This document shows positions 1 through 7,209 of a stretch of 21,033 nucleotides of DNA, piece by piece; the first letter of the stretch is position 1; every line of letters begins with the position of its first letter. A program made the position numbers and the translations under genes. The notes beneath the pieces are model-generated. The model was not told the DNA's origin and did no database searches. It worked only from the letters and a program-made list of their open reading frames with translations. The stretch spans positions 1 to 21,033 of the forward strand of contig CAZEGC010000013.1 of assembly GCA_964511635.1 (NCBI GenBank), given 5' to 3'. The stretch is from CAZEGC01 sp964511635. GTDB taxonomy: Bacteria > Patescibacteriota > Saccharimonadia > Saccharimonadales > Saccharimonadaceae.

Positions 1-1140
1 TATCGTAAATACTATGAGCGTCAATATGGCGAGCGCAAGTTCGGTCTCGCCTATGTTACCGATAGTATTTCTAAGCAGCAAGGTGGTTGGGGATGATAGT
101 GGGAAAAAGCTGAGGAACTTGACGATAGCAGATTCAGGTGCGGCTATGATTGTAGGGAAAATCCAGAATGGTACGAATGATGCAATGTAGAAGACGCCAG
201 ATAGCGAGTTGGCTTCCTTTACGCCTGGCATCATGGCGGCAGCTCCCAGCATGACAGCTGCAAATAGCAAGAATCCGAAAACTAGTATCAATAGGCTCGC
301 AGTAGTGGTCCATGGGTCAAAGGCGACATTGCTTAGATCTAGATCAAACGGAAGATTGATAGCTTCGATTTGAGTGATAGCTAGATATGCTAGTGCTCCT
401 AGCGCCAAAAAGAAGATAAGCTGCGTAAGCCCCACTAGTCCAATAGCAAGCAGCTTGCCAGATATTAGTGTACGGGGTCGAACATAGGTTAACACCATTT
501 CCATGGAGCGGTTTTCTTTTTCTTCGGATACACCAAGCAGTATGTAGCCAATTGTAAAAAATAGGATTACAAAAAATACCACCATAATAGCGCCTGGCAC
601 TAGGTACTCTTCAACGCCGGATACAACCTCTCCGTCGAGGTAAGCGGTCACCTGGCCAGATGTACCCTCAGATAAAGTGGTGGCAACGGCCTCATCCCCG
701 ACAGCAGCTGACAGGCTTAATTTAACAATTTCTTGTCCTAGCCCTGACAATGCCGAAGACACCATAATATTGTCGCCTCCGTCAATATATACCTGGAACG
801 ATCGCTCCTTTAGTAAGTTCGACGGGTAGATAATTGCGCCGTCGTGCTCTTGGTCACGAACTTCGTTTATTGCTCGCTTTGGGTTTGTAGTCCGTAGTTC
901 GTAGTCAAATGCATCCACCACGTCTGGATTTATGTATCCGCTTTCATCCACCACTACCACGTTGGTCAGGTTGCTGGCGGCTGTTTCGATGCTGCTTTCA
1001 CTAGTACGTTCTGCAAAATATCCAATTAGAGTAATGATGCCAAATAGGAGTGGGAAGGCGAGCATTGATATGATAAAGCCGGGTTGCTTTACGATGGTTA
1101 GGTATTCGTGTCTGATGACTGATCGTAGTTTACTTTTCAT
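1..1140 (-). CDS. ABC-2 type transporter permease (NatB/YhaP-like), partial
   Basis: This is the membrane subunit of an ABC exporter; the substrate is unknown, and relatives include the Na+ exporter subunit NatB. The frame opens at ATG 1140-1138 and stays open for about 380 codons to the left edge with no stop, so the C-terminus is missing. I see an N-terminal hydrophobic segment (about residues 20-42), a long hydrophilic extracytoplasmic part (about 43-180), then several hydrophobic segments from about 181, including VPGAIMVVFFVILFF. The stretch GVSEEKENRSMEMVLTYVRP after the second membrane segment is typical of ABC-2 permeases of this type. The start lies 3 nt after the stop of the ATPase gene, so the two are surely co-transcribed and probably translationally coupled. 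Confidence 0.85.
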   Translation of the reverse strand, partial: MKSKLRSVIRHEYLTIVKQPGFIISMLAFPLLFGIITLIGYFAERTSESSIETAASNLTNVVVVDESGYINPDVVDAFDYELRTTNPKRAINEVRDQEHDGAIIYPSNLLKERSFQVYIDGGDNIMVSSALSGLGQEIVKLSLSAAVGDEAVATTLSEGTSGQVTAYLDGEVVSGVEEYLVPGAIMVVFFVILFFTIGYILLGVSEEKENRSMEMVLTYVRPRTLISGKLLAIGLVGLTQLIFFLALGALAYLAITQIEAINLPFDLDLSNVAFDPWTTTASLLILVFGFLLFAAVMLGAAAMMPGVKEANSLSGVFYIASFVPFWIFPTIIAAPESAIVKFLSFFPLSSPTTLLLRNTIGNIGETELALAILTLIVFTI

Positions 1141-1143
1141 TAT

Positions 1144-1869
1144 CTATGCCTCTTTGTAGAGTTTTACAAATACTTCTTCGATTGTTTTGGCTTTATGCTT
1201 CTTTTTGACGTCACTAACCGAGCCATAAGCCACACTTTCGCCGCCACGAATAATTATTAAACGATCGGCTATTCTTTCGACCTCTTCCATTAGGTGTGTG
1301 ATAAAAATAATCGCCGTGCCATTTTTGCGCATTTCCATTATGGTATCCATCAAGAGGGCTCGATTCACAGGGTCGAGTCCTTTGGTGGGCTCATCTAAAA
1401 TTAATAGTTTGGGGTTGCCCATGATAGCAACACCTAATTGTATTTTTTGTTGCTGTCCACCAGATAACTTTTTGAGCTTTACGGTGGCTTTATCTGCTAA
1501 CTCCACCCTCTTAAGGTAGTCGAGCGAGAACTCTCTGGCTTCCGATCGAGAGAGACCTTTTAGCTCACCGAAATAAACCATGGCATCAATTACCTTGCTT
1601 CGGGCATAAAGACCACGCTCTTCGGGTAGGTAGCCTACATTGCTGGTGTCGTCAGGGCTGTATTGCTTGCCGTCAATCAAAATGTCTCCCTGTGTCTTTG
1701 GATAAATACCAAGCAAGCTACGGATGGTTGAAGTTTTTCCGCTGCCGTTAGCTCCCAGCAGTGCAAAAACCTCGCCGCGTCGCACGTCAAAATTTAGGTT
1801 TTTGACTATCTTCTTGCCACCTAGTGTCAAGCTGTAGTCTTTGATTTTAACAATTGTTTTTGTGCCCAT
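1144..1869 (-). CDS. ABC transporter ATP-binding protein (NatA/YhaQ-like)
   Basis: This 241-residue nucleotide-binding subunit powers the adjacent permease by ATP hydrolysis at the inner face of the membrane. Visible motifs in order are Walker A GANGSGKT (39-46), the segment GYLPEERGLYARSKV (79-93) in which Glu replaces the usual Q-loop Gln, as is common in NatA/YhaQ-type proteins, the signature LSGGQQQK (135-142), Walker B LLILDEP (155-161) and an H-loop ITHL. The length is normal for a stand-alone NBD. It is the first gene of the pair. There is no Shine-Dalgarno sequence; an extended -10 lies 6 nt before the ATG, suggesting a leaderless mRNA. The substrate cannot be told from sequence: NatA-like proteins export Na+, and others export drugs or peptides. 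Confidence 0.93.
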   Translation of the reverse strand: MGTKTIVKIKDYSLTLGGKKIVKNLNFDVRRGEVFALLGANGSGKTSTIRSLLGIYPKTQGDILIDGKQYSPDDTSNVGYLPEERGLYARSKVIDAMVYFGELKGLSRSEAREFSLDYLKRVELADKATVKLKKLSGGQQQKIQLGVAIMGNPKLLILDEPTKGLDPVNRALLMDTIMEMRKNGTAIIFITHLMEEVERIADRLIIIRGGESVAYGSVSDVKKKHKAKTIEEVFVKLYKEA

Positions 1870-1875
1870 ATAGCT

Positions 1876-1884
1876 AGAATATCA
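1876..1884 (-). promoter_or_regulatory. Extended -10 promoter of the ABC operon
   Basis: On the minus strand TGATATTCT fits TG-N-TATAAT (an extended -10). Six nucleotides separate it from the ATG at 1869, so transcription would start at or next to the start codon. No convincing -35 is visible. Inferred from sequence only. Confidence 0.45.
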
Positions 1885-1899
1885 CATGCCAGCAGGCAG

Positions 1900-2562
1900 C
1901 TACAGCTGGGGATTAGAGTTTTTAGTAACTGCCTGCCGTATTTCCTTGGCGTTAGTATTAGCGCCAAACAATGGGCCGCCAGGCTCTAATATGTCACCTC
2001 GAGATAGCGGGCCAATGTGTACGGGGTCAAAGCCCAGATTGTTTACTAGATTAGCGATTGTTTTTGCGTCTCGCTTGCTGCCGCCTGCAATCGCAATGGC
2101 CTTTCTTCCAGGCTGGTCGACTGAACGAGCTTCATCGCGCAGGTGATGATATCCCATGTGGCTAAGCGCTTTAATAACACGTGATTTTGGTAAGAATTTT
2201 TGGACTAATTCACTTGATGTAGAGTTTGAATTTTTTAAGGTAGCGTCATCGCCATCAACTTCCCACCAATAATTCATAGCATCAATCACAAGTTTTCCAG
2301 CCAAATCATCGACTGGAAGGCTAGGGTACTTGCTAAGTGGAAGTGCTAGCAGGACCACGTCGCTTTTGTTGATTGCCTCAACTGCATGAGTGGCCGTGGC
2401 GCCAGGGGTGATTACCTTAACGCTGAGTGCAATTTTTTCAGGTGAGCCAGATCCAGCTATATAAACTTTGTAACCTGCATCTAAAGCCAGCTGGGCTACT
2501 ACTGTGCCGAGTTTACCTGCCCCCAGGATGCCGATGGTCGAAATATTAGTCGCTGTAGTCAT
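1900..2562 (-). CDS. F420-dependent NADP reductase-like NAD(P)-binding protein
   Basis: A 220-residue protein with an N-terminal Rossmann fold: ISTIGILGAGKLGTVVAQLA carries the GxGxxG dinucleotide-binding loop at about residues 13-18. SDVVLLALPLSKYPSL and KLVIDAMNYWW follow the pattern of the NADP oxidoreductase, coenzyme F420-dependent family (FNO-like). In archaea and actinobacteria this family reduces NADP+ with F420H2. Bacterial homologues without F420 exist and their role is unclear, so I do not assign F420 use here. It is the last gene of a three-gene operon, 26 nt after the flavin monooxygenase gene, with AGAGG ahead of its ATG. It may supply or balance reducing equivalents for the neighbouring flavoenzyme, which is inference from context. 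Confidence 0.82.
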   Translation of the reverse strand: MTTATNISTIGILGAGKLGTVVAQLALDAGYKVYIAGSGSPEKIALSVKVITPGATATHAVEAINKSDVVLLALPLSKYPSLPVDDLAGKLVIDAMNYWWEVDGDDATLKNSNSTSSELVQKFLPKSRVIKALSHMGYHHLRDEARSVDQPGRKAIAIAGGSKRDAKTIANLVNNLGFDPVHIGPLSRGDILEPGGPLFGANTNAKEIRQAVTKNSNPQL

Positions 2563-2588
2563 TATATGAATTGAAAACCTCTGTTTAG

Positions 2589-3656
2589 CTACTTGGTCTT
2601 TTTATTTGATAGCAACTCACGCACGCGTGGGATTACTTTTTTAGCGTATAGTTCAATCATGCGCAGCCTGGCACTAGCTGGCATAGGCCCGCCACCATAA
2701 ACCAGATCAAAACGACTGACATCAAGCAGGCGGATAGTGCGGGCAATTTTTTTTGCTACAGTTTCGGGAGATCCAATATAGAGCGATCCGTTTTGGACTT
2801 CGTTATCAAAATGTTCACGCGTGACTGGTGGCCAACCGCGCGTGCGCCCGATACGGTCAAAATTGGTTTTATGAGCTGGCCAGGCTACGCGCACAGCTTC
2901 TTCGTCTGTATCGGCTATAAAGCCTGGTGAATGTACGCCGATTTCACTAGAGCTAGTACCGAATTCTGCCGCCGCTTGGCGATATAAGTCGACATAGGGC
3001 ACAAAACGATCTGGCGAGCCTCCGATAATTGCAAACACCACCGGAAAACCATAGCGTGCAGCACGTATAACTGACTGTGGCGAACCGCCGACTCCTACCG
3101 AAGTGTGGATTCGACCTGATTCAGTTTTTGGAAAAATATCAGCCCTATCAAGCGACGCTCGTGTGGTGCCGTGCCATGTGACCGGTTTTTCTTTGAGGAT
3201 TTCGGCGAATAATTCTATTTTTTCTTCAAATAGTATTTCGTAATCTTTTAGGTCATATCCAAAAAGCGGAAAAGACTCAGTGAACGAACCACGACCCAAT
3301 ATTACCTGTGCCCGTCCGTCAGATAATGCATCTAGCGTAGCAAAACGCTCAAACACGCGTACAGGATCGTCGGAACTAAGCACGGTGACGCCTGAGGCTA
3401 ATTTGATGTTACTGGTCTGGGTGGCAATGCCAGCCAGGACGGTTTCGGGGCTGCTAATTGCAAAATCGGCCCTGTGATGTTCGCCGAGTGCGATGACATC
3501 AACACCTAGTTTATCGGCTAGCTTTGCTTCCCGGACTACTTGCCGAATAGCGCCAGCGTGGGTCATGAGCTTATTATTGTCATCTTTTGGGATGTCGCCA
3601 AAAGAATCAAGTCCGAATATGACACGGGGAGTTTGGGGCTTGCTGTTTGTAGGCAT
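2589..3656 (-). CDS. LLM-class flavin-dependent oxidoreductase (luciferase-like monooxygenase)
   Basis: A 355-residue protein of the bacterial luciferase-like TIM-barrel superfamily, whose members use FMNH2 or F420 with O2 or other acceptors. Recognisable family stretches are VIALGEHHRADFAISSPETV (about 54-73), the segment TSNIKLASGVTVLSSDDPVR, DALSDGRAQVILGRGSF and a C-terminal region with GSPETVAKKI and FDLVYGGG. The length is typical. The start ATG at 3656 has a clear AGGAG 8 nt upstream, just after the regulator gene, so it is the second gene of the operon. Substrate and flavin donor cannot be predicted. The downstream NAD(P)-binding protein and upstream ArsR-type regulator suggest an inducible redox or detoxification unit, unusual in a host with such a small metabolism. 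Confidence 0.9.
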   Translation of the reverse strand: MPTNSKPQTPRVIFGLDSFGDIPKDDNNKLMTHAGAIRQVVREAKLADKLGVDVIALGEHHRADFAISSPETVLAGIATQTSNIKLASGVTVLSSDDPVRVFERFATLDALSDGRAQVILGRGSFTESFPLFGYDLKDYEILFEEKIELFAEILKEKPVTWHGTTRASLDRADIFPKTESGRIHTSVGVGGSPQSVIRAARYGFPVVFAIIGGSPDRFVPYVDLYRQAAAEFGTSSSEIGVHSPGFIADTDEEAVRVAWPAHKTNFDRIGRTRGWPPVTREHFDNEVQNGSLYIGSPETVAKKIARTIRLLDVSRFDLVYGGGPMPASARLRMIELYAKKVIPRVRELLSNKKTK

Positions 3657-3670
3657 AATTTACTCCTAAT

Positions 3671-3955
3671 TTATAGTTTGGTTGGATCAATGCCGGACTT
3701 GGTTAGTAGTTGATGGTTGAGCCGGTAATATTTCTGCGTGCCGGATTTGCGCTCAATTAATACGTCAGCATGTACCAGGCGATTGAAGTGGTGGCTCATA
3801 GTCGCCTGGGACAGTTGAAGGGAGTTAGCGCAGTCACTGACAATCCTGCTGCAGGCAACCTCGTTTTTTTCATTAGCTAAGTGACGGACGATAGACAGGC
3901 GAGTCTTGTCCGACAGGCTTTTTAATATAGTAGTGGTATTATTTAGGTCATTCAC
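3671..3955 (-). CDS. ArsR-family winged-helix transcriptional regulator
   Basis: A 94-residue DNA-binding protein. LSDKTRLSIVRHLANEKNEV is the usual N-terminal helix pair of ArsR/SmtB proteins, and LQLSQATMSHHFNRLVHADVL (46-66) is the recognition-helix region, followed by a wing ending in QKYYRLN. Two cysteines (C35 and C42) are present, but not in the ELCVCD arrangement of the classical metal site, so the inducer is unclear; redox sensing through the cysteines is possible. The start is GTG at 3955, because the nearby ATG is in another frame. It leads the operon with the flavin monooxygenase and the NAD(P)-binding protein. A good promoter lies directly upstream and overlaps two small palindromes, which suggests autorepression. 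Confidence 0.88.
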   Translation of the reverse strand: MNDLNNTTTILKSLSDKTRLSIVRHLANEKNEVACSRIVSDCANSLQLSQATMSHHFNRLVHADVLIERKSGTQKYYRLNHQLLTKSGIDPTKL

Positions 3956-3964
3956 GTGCTATCT

Positions 3965-3995
3965 ATTATATCGATATATATAAATATTTCAATAT
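3965..3995 (-). promoter_or_regulatory. Promoter of the ArsR operon with overlapping palindromic operators
   Basis: On the minus strand TTGAAA (3992-3987), a 16-nt spacer and a perfect TATAAT (3970-3965) form a strong sigma70-type promoter, with the GTG start 9 nt after the -10. TATATCGATATA (3967-3978) is a perfect 12-bp palindrome over the -10, and ATATT-TC-AATAT (3984-3995) is a perfect inverted repeat over the -35. Their centres are 17 bp apart. AT-rich inverted repeats of this kind are common ArsR-family operators, so autoregulation by the first gene is likely. Confidence 0.6.
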
Positions 3996-4134
3996 ATTAG
4001 GTATGATTACTATCTATCACCGCCGGCTCCTCAGTACCTAGCTAGTAAATATAAAAGTTAAATAGTTTACAGAACGCTAATCATTAATCAGTCAATATAA
4101 AATTACGACTAGCAATTAAGATGGGGGGGACAAA

Positions 4135-4401
4135 ATGGATGACGAAGAAGAAATAACTCAGTCAAACGATCTGACGCCTGAAGGATTAAATAACTACCAA
4201 GATGACTTTGACACAGATCCACGCAAGTTAGATAGAGCGACTATCGAGCAAACCGATGATCCAGTTGAGGCACTAGACGTGCCAGAAAATGAGCTAAGGG
4301 AAGAAATGGATATGCGCGCGGTTGATGACCCCGATTTAAGCGATGATGATATGCGCGAAGAAATCGAAGATGCTGATATTAGTGAAATAGACCGCATGTA
4401 A
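4135..4401 (+). CDS. Small highly acidic hypothetical protein
   Basis: I do not recognise this 88-residue protein. About 35 of 88 residues are Asp or Glu. It has no cysteine, no hydrophobic segment and no signal peptide, so it is probably cytosolic and largely extended or disordered. REEM and REEI recur near the C-terminus in acidic surroundings. The ATG at 4135 is preceded by a run of seven G and an A (4123-4130), an atypical but usable Shine-Dalgarno sequence. It lies 84 nt upstream of a GlsB-type stress membrane protein on the same strand and may share its control. A weak hairpin with a T-run follows the stop. Possible roles such as cation binding or nucleic-acid mimicry would be speculation. 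Confidence 0.7.
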   Translation: MDDEEEITQSNDLTPEGLNNYQDDFDTDPRKLDRATIEQTDDPVEALDVPENELREEMDMRAVDDPDLSDDDMREEIEDADISEIDRM

Positions 4402-4485
4402 AATGTTATTTTTTTAACAGCATAACAATATAAATTCTGCCAAAATGAATGCGTAGCAACGTTCATACACTAAAAGGAGGAAAAA

Positions 4486-4767
4486 ATGATTTGGGATATT
4501 ATTTTATGGATAATTTTCGGTGCACTAGTCGGTTGGATAGCATCGCTAATTATGAAAACCGACAAAGAACAGGGCGCTATGGGTAATATCGTAGTTGGTA
4601 TACTTGGTGCATTTATCGGAGGTTTCGTGGTTCGAGTGCTGACTGGGATTGAAGCAGAAGGATTTAGCTTGGCAAGCTTTATAGTGGCCGTAATTGGCGC
4701 GGTGATACTACTAGCGGTAGTAAAAGCAATTCGCGGCGGCTCCGCTTCTTCGCAGCATCATGCTTGA
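4486..4767 (+). CDS. GlsB/YeaQ/YmgE family stress-response membrane protein
   Basis: A 93-residue inner-membrane protein with three hydrophobic segments (about 2-22, 31-52 and 62-82). The pattern IIFGALVGWIASLIM, then GNIVVGILGAFIGGFV, then SFIVAVIGAVILLAV is that of the transglycosylase-associated (GlsB/YeaQ/YmgE) family. These are general-stress membrane proteins of unknown biochemical function. A perfect AGGAGG (4475-4480) sits 5 nt before the ATG. It is followed by a strong intrinsic terminator at 4801-4830, so it ends its transcription unit. A 7-bp hairpin just upstream of the ribosome binding site could modulate translation. The short tail GGSASSQHHA is histidine-ended. Confidence 0.9.
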   Translation: MIWDIILWIIFGALVGWIASLIMKTDKEQGAMGNIVVGILGAFIGGFVVRVLTGIEAEGFSLASFIVAVIGAVILLAVVKAIRGGSASSQHHA

Positions 4768-4800
4768 ATTATATTATTAACCGTCTTACGACGCCTAAGG

Positions 4801-4830
4801 CCGTCAGCTTTTATAGCGCTGACGGTTTTT
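4801..4830 (+). terminator. Rho-independent terminator after the GlsB-like gene
   Basis: CCGTCAGC (4801-4808) pairs perfectly with GCTGACGG (4818-4825), leaving a 9-nt loop, and five T follow immediately. This is a textbook intrinsic terminator for the plus-strand unit. Confidence 0.9.
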
Positions 4831-4862
4831 GATCTTTACTTTTCGCCCTGTAGCTACTCTAG

Positions 4863-5495
4863 CTAGCCGTTTCGATAGTTGAATAATTCAGACAGCTTGA
4901 TGATTAACCCGCCACGGGTTGATTCTAGGCTGCCACTCGCCTTTAGCTTTGAAATTTCGCGACTAATGGTTTCGCGCGCCAATCCTGTCTGTTGAGCTAG
5001 CTGTTCGGTGGTAGTTTTAAGAAATATTTGGTCTTTTTGTTTGGTGCCGAATCTAGTAGCGCTTAAGATTAGTTCTTGAATTAGGCGATCGCTAGCACTG
5101 CCAGCCATCAGTTGAAACTGCCTCAGTAACAAGGCGTCGACACCCCGGTACATGCGTGCCAGTAAGTCAAACATGACATCGGGGTTTTGTCGCAGAAAAC
5201 TTACTGCTGCGCTAGCAGTGCAGGTTCGAGCGTTTATTTTTGAATTAGCCTCGAAAAAGAAAGGACTTGGCGTGTCGTTAATTATGTATGACATTGGGAA
5301 AAAGGCCCCAGGTTTGAAAGTATTTAAAATCACCTTGTTTCCGGAGTCGCTAATCTGATACTGAATAACTGTGCCAGTCTCAATATAGAATACCGTGGAA
5401 ACCTTAATATCTGGCGTGATTAAGATCGTCCCTTTATCGTAGGAAGCCCTAGGCTTAGAAGAAAAGAATTCACTTACTAACGATGCTACGCTCAT
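4863..5495 (-). CDS. Crp/Fnr-family transcriptional regulator (first copy)
   Basis: A 210-residue protein with an N-terminal cyclic-nucleotide-binding-like beta barrel (about 20-120, for example YIETGTVIQYQISDSGNKVI and GAFFPMSYIIND), a dimerisation helix and a C-terminal winged helix (about 150-205) with TEQLAQQTGLARETISREISKL as the recognition part. I see no intact cAMP-binding RxS signature and no Fe-S cysteine cluster, so the ligand is unknown. The ATG at 5495-5493 lies inside a 13-bp inverted repeat that also overlaps a likely -10, which suggests that the protein controls its own synthesis. The VKOR gene lies upstream on the same strand with a 53-nt gap. Confidence 0.88.
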   Translation of the reverse strand: MSVASLVSEFFSSKPRASYDKGTILITPDIKVSTVFYIETGTVIQYQISDSGNKVILNTFKPGAFFPMSYIINDTPSPFFFEANSKINARTCTASAAVSFLRQNPDVMFDLLARMYRGVDALLLRQFQLMAGSASDRLIQELILSATRFGTKQKDQIFLKTTTEQLAQQTGLARETISREISKLKASGSLESTRGGLIIKLSELFNYRNG

Positions 5496-5514
5496 TACTT
5501 GATGAGTGTAGCAT
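5483..5514 (-). promoter_or_regulatory. Inverted repeat over the start of the Crp/Fnr gene (operator or start-masking hairpin)
   Basis: 5483-5495 and 5502-5514 are inverted repeats: ATGCTAC and CTCAT on the left match ATGAG and GTAGCAT on the right, with one mismatch (5490/5507) and a 6-nt centre. The start codon (5495-5493) is in one arm. The minus-strand extended -10 TGCTACACT (5513-5505) is in the other arm, 9 nt from the ATG. The inner halves CTCAT-N6-ATGAG have the 6-bp spacing of Crp-type sites. Confidence 0.55.
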
Positions 5515-5548
5515 AGTGCAGGCTAAGCCAAGAATGGCCTAAGGGGTA

Positions 5549-6154
5549 TTAATAAAACAGCACCGTAGACCAGTAATCCCAAAATCTAACTATTATTGAC
5601 ATGAATATAATCCCGTACCAGATTAGGAGTATTAAACCGGAGTGGCGAGTGATAAAGCGCGAAATTGTCTGCGTGGTGTTGTTGCTGCCTGAAAAGAGCT
5701 GCCCCTCGCTAGCGTTACGTACAGTAATGGACCATACGGCGAGGATTGTGATAATCCATACCACCAGACACCAAGGACAGATTACATTCAACACAGTTAT
5801 ACTTATAAAAAATAGGTAATGCATACCGACTAGGCCAAAAAGGGCAATTATTTGCAGAGTTTGCCAGAGCCACTTTTTGTAACTCGCGCCAGCTAGTAGC
5901 GAAACACCTACGGCCAGCAGCGCCGAAAAAGCGCCCACTCCAAACACTGAATGCGGCAAGCCAAATATTTCAGCCCTAGGGTCCTTCATGACCGATCCAC
6001 AGCTAAGGATGGGATTAATGTCGCAAGCAACGGCCGTTTCGGGATCTTTTAAGGTAGCAATTTTGTCGTGGGTCAATATAAAGGATGCAGTGATGCCGAT
6101 AAGTGAGGTCAGTATTAATATAAGCGGCAAGTAGCGAGTAATAAAATTTGTCAT
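5549..6154 (-). CDS. Vitamin K epoxide reductase (VKOR) family disulfide-forming protein
   Basis: A 201-residue integral membrane protein that, in bacteria, reoxidises a DsbA-like protein and passes electrons to quinone, replacing DsbB. Family features are a first membrane segment (about 8-28), the loop cysteines C44 and C52 in ACDINPILSCGSVM, a half-helix loop IFGLPHSVFGVGAFSALLAV, and the redox motif CPWC (126-129) inside a hydrophobic helix, with about five membrane segments in all. All four catalytic cysteines are present. The likely partner is the CPGC thioredoxin-fold protein at 11613-12365. The ATG at 6154 is only 17 nt from the scaffold gap, so the upstream context is lost and I see no Shine-Dalgarno sequence. 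Confidence 0.93.
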   Translation of the reverse strand: MTNFITRYLPLILILTSLIGITASFILTHDKIATLKDPETAVACDINPILSCGSVMKDPRAEIFGLPHSVFGVGAFSALLAVGVSLLAGASYKKWLWQTLQIIALFGLVGMHYLFFISITVLNVICPWCLVVWIITILAVWSITVRNASEGQLFSGSNNTTQTISRFITRHSGLILLIWYGIIFMSIIVRFWDYWSTVLFY

Positions 6155-6168
6155 AACTTTTAATTAGT

Positions 6169-6999
6169 TTANNNNNNNNNNNNNNNNNNNNNNNNNNNNN
6201 NNNNNNNNNNNNNNNNNNNNNNNNNNNNNNNNNNNNNNNNNNNNNNNNNNNNNNNNNNNNNNNNNNNNNNNGGCAAACCTAATTCATGAAAAGCCGCAAT
6301 GGCACAGGCCTGGGCTATTTCACTGCGCTGAGCTGCGTCGTGGGATGTAGATGTGAAATTATTATTGCCTAGTTCATATAGGGCGCGGCGGGACTCTTCA
6401 AGTTGCGAGTCAGATGGTTGCGGCGGCTCCACTGCGAGAGCCTCCTCGAAGTAGCTAGGCTTAGCTTCTAGGTCGGGCGGAGTGGTGCCTAGATTACCTA
6501 GTCGGTACGCCGCGTAGCCCTTATGTGCCATTTCTTCGGCGCATACGTATAGCTTGTCTTTTAGCTGCTCTCGTTCGAGTGGTGATTGCAGGCGGCCGAT
6601 TTCCCATAAAAAGGTTTCGAGTTTTTGTTTAAAAACTACTGGGTCCTCACTGTCTGCGTGTCCCGCGCCTCGCAGTTCACGCTTTAGCAGGCGGCGCATG
6701 TCGACATGATTTAGGTCGATGGCTTCCCCGATGGCCTTTGGTAATCCGAACTCGCGCACTGCATTAACGGCACAGACAGTTTGTATGTCGCGGTCGATGT
6801 GTCTTGATCCAGTGCGTATTGATTCGGCCATGTCACTACTTATAAATCTAGACAAGGTTGGGTCGGTCGTGATGTCAAATAGTTCTGCTTCGGGTTGGAG
6901 TTCAAAAAAGACCGAATCGCCGTGCAGCCTCGAGGTGTCAACTACTCTTTCCTTTAGATGGCCAAAGCCACCGACGTACATACTTAGTTCTTTACTCAT
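6169..6999 (-). CDS. Unrecognised protein, C-terminus lost in scaffold gap
   Basis: About 242 residues are readable from ATG 6999 down to 6272. The rest falls in the 100-N gap (6172-6271), and the TAA at 6171-6169 is in frame only if the gap is truly 100 bases, so the end is not established. It is cytosolic in character, with no signal peptide or membrane segment, and mostly helical with many acidic and basic residues. I see a diverged internal repeat: DIQTVCAVNAVREFGL (about 73-88) resembles EIAQACAIAAFHELGL at the readable end, each inside a helical stretch. I do not recognise the family. There is no clear Shine-Dalgarno sequence. The nearest same-strand neighbour is VKOR, across the gap. 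Confidence 0.6.
   Translation of the reverse strand: MSKELSMYVGGFGHLKERVVDTSRLHGDSVFFELQPEAELFDITTDPTLSRFISSDMAESIRTGSRHIDRDIQTVCAVNAVREFGLPKAIGEAIDLNHVDMRRLLKRELRGAGHADSEDPVVFKQKLETFLWEIGRLQSPLEREQLKDKLYVCAEEMAHKGYAAYRLGNLGTTPPDLEAKPSYFEEALAVEPPQPSDSQLEESRRALYELGNNNFTSTSHDAAQRSEIAQACAIAAFHELGLXXXXXXXXXXXXXXXXXXXXXXXXXXXXXXXXXX
6172..6271. other. Scaffold gap (100 N)
   Basis: Exactly 100 N, the usual placeholder for a join of unknown length. It removes the C-terminus of the unrecognised protein and possibly further sequence upstream of the VKOR gene. Confidence 0.95.
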
Positions 7000-7209
7000 A
7001 AATAAAAACAGGCCTTATTTGGCCCCTTTTGTACCCAGCGTCAGCTTGACTGCGACACTTAGGTTGGTTGATATTGATATTTCGCGTGTATGTTTCATGT
7101 TTGATGTTTCATCCGCTTATCCCTATTATTATGCTTATGTACCGATAATGTCAAGTAAAGTTGCGCTTTATATGCCACATTTTGACTGCTATGATAATGT
7201 TATATAAAC

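Noticed and set aside
6169..6171. TAA as the stop of the unrecognised protein
   Set aside because: It is in frame only if the 100-N placeholder equals the real gap length, which is unlikely.
7011..7024. GGCC...GGCC hairpin as a terminator or attenuator upstream of the gene at 6999
   Set aside because: The stem is only 4 bp and GGCC is self-complementary, so chance is likely.
6719..7207. 162-codon plus-strand frame opposite the unrecognised protein and the intergenic region
   Set aside because: It has no ribosome binding site, its composition is irregular, and it overlaps the start of the minus-strand gene.
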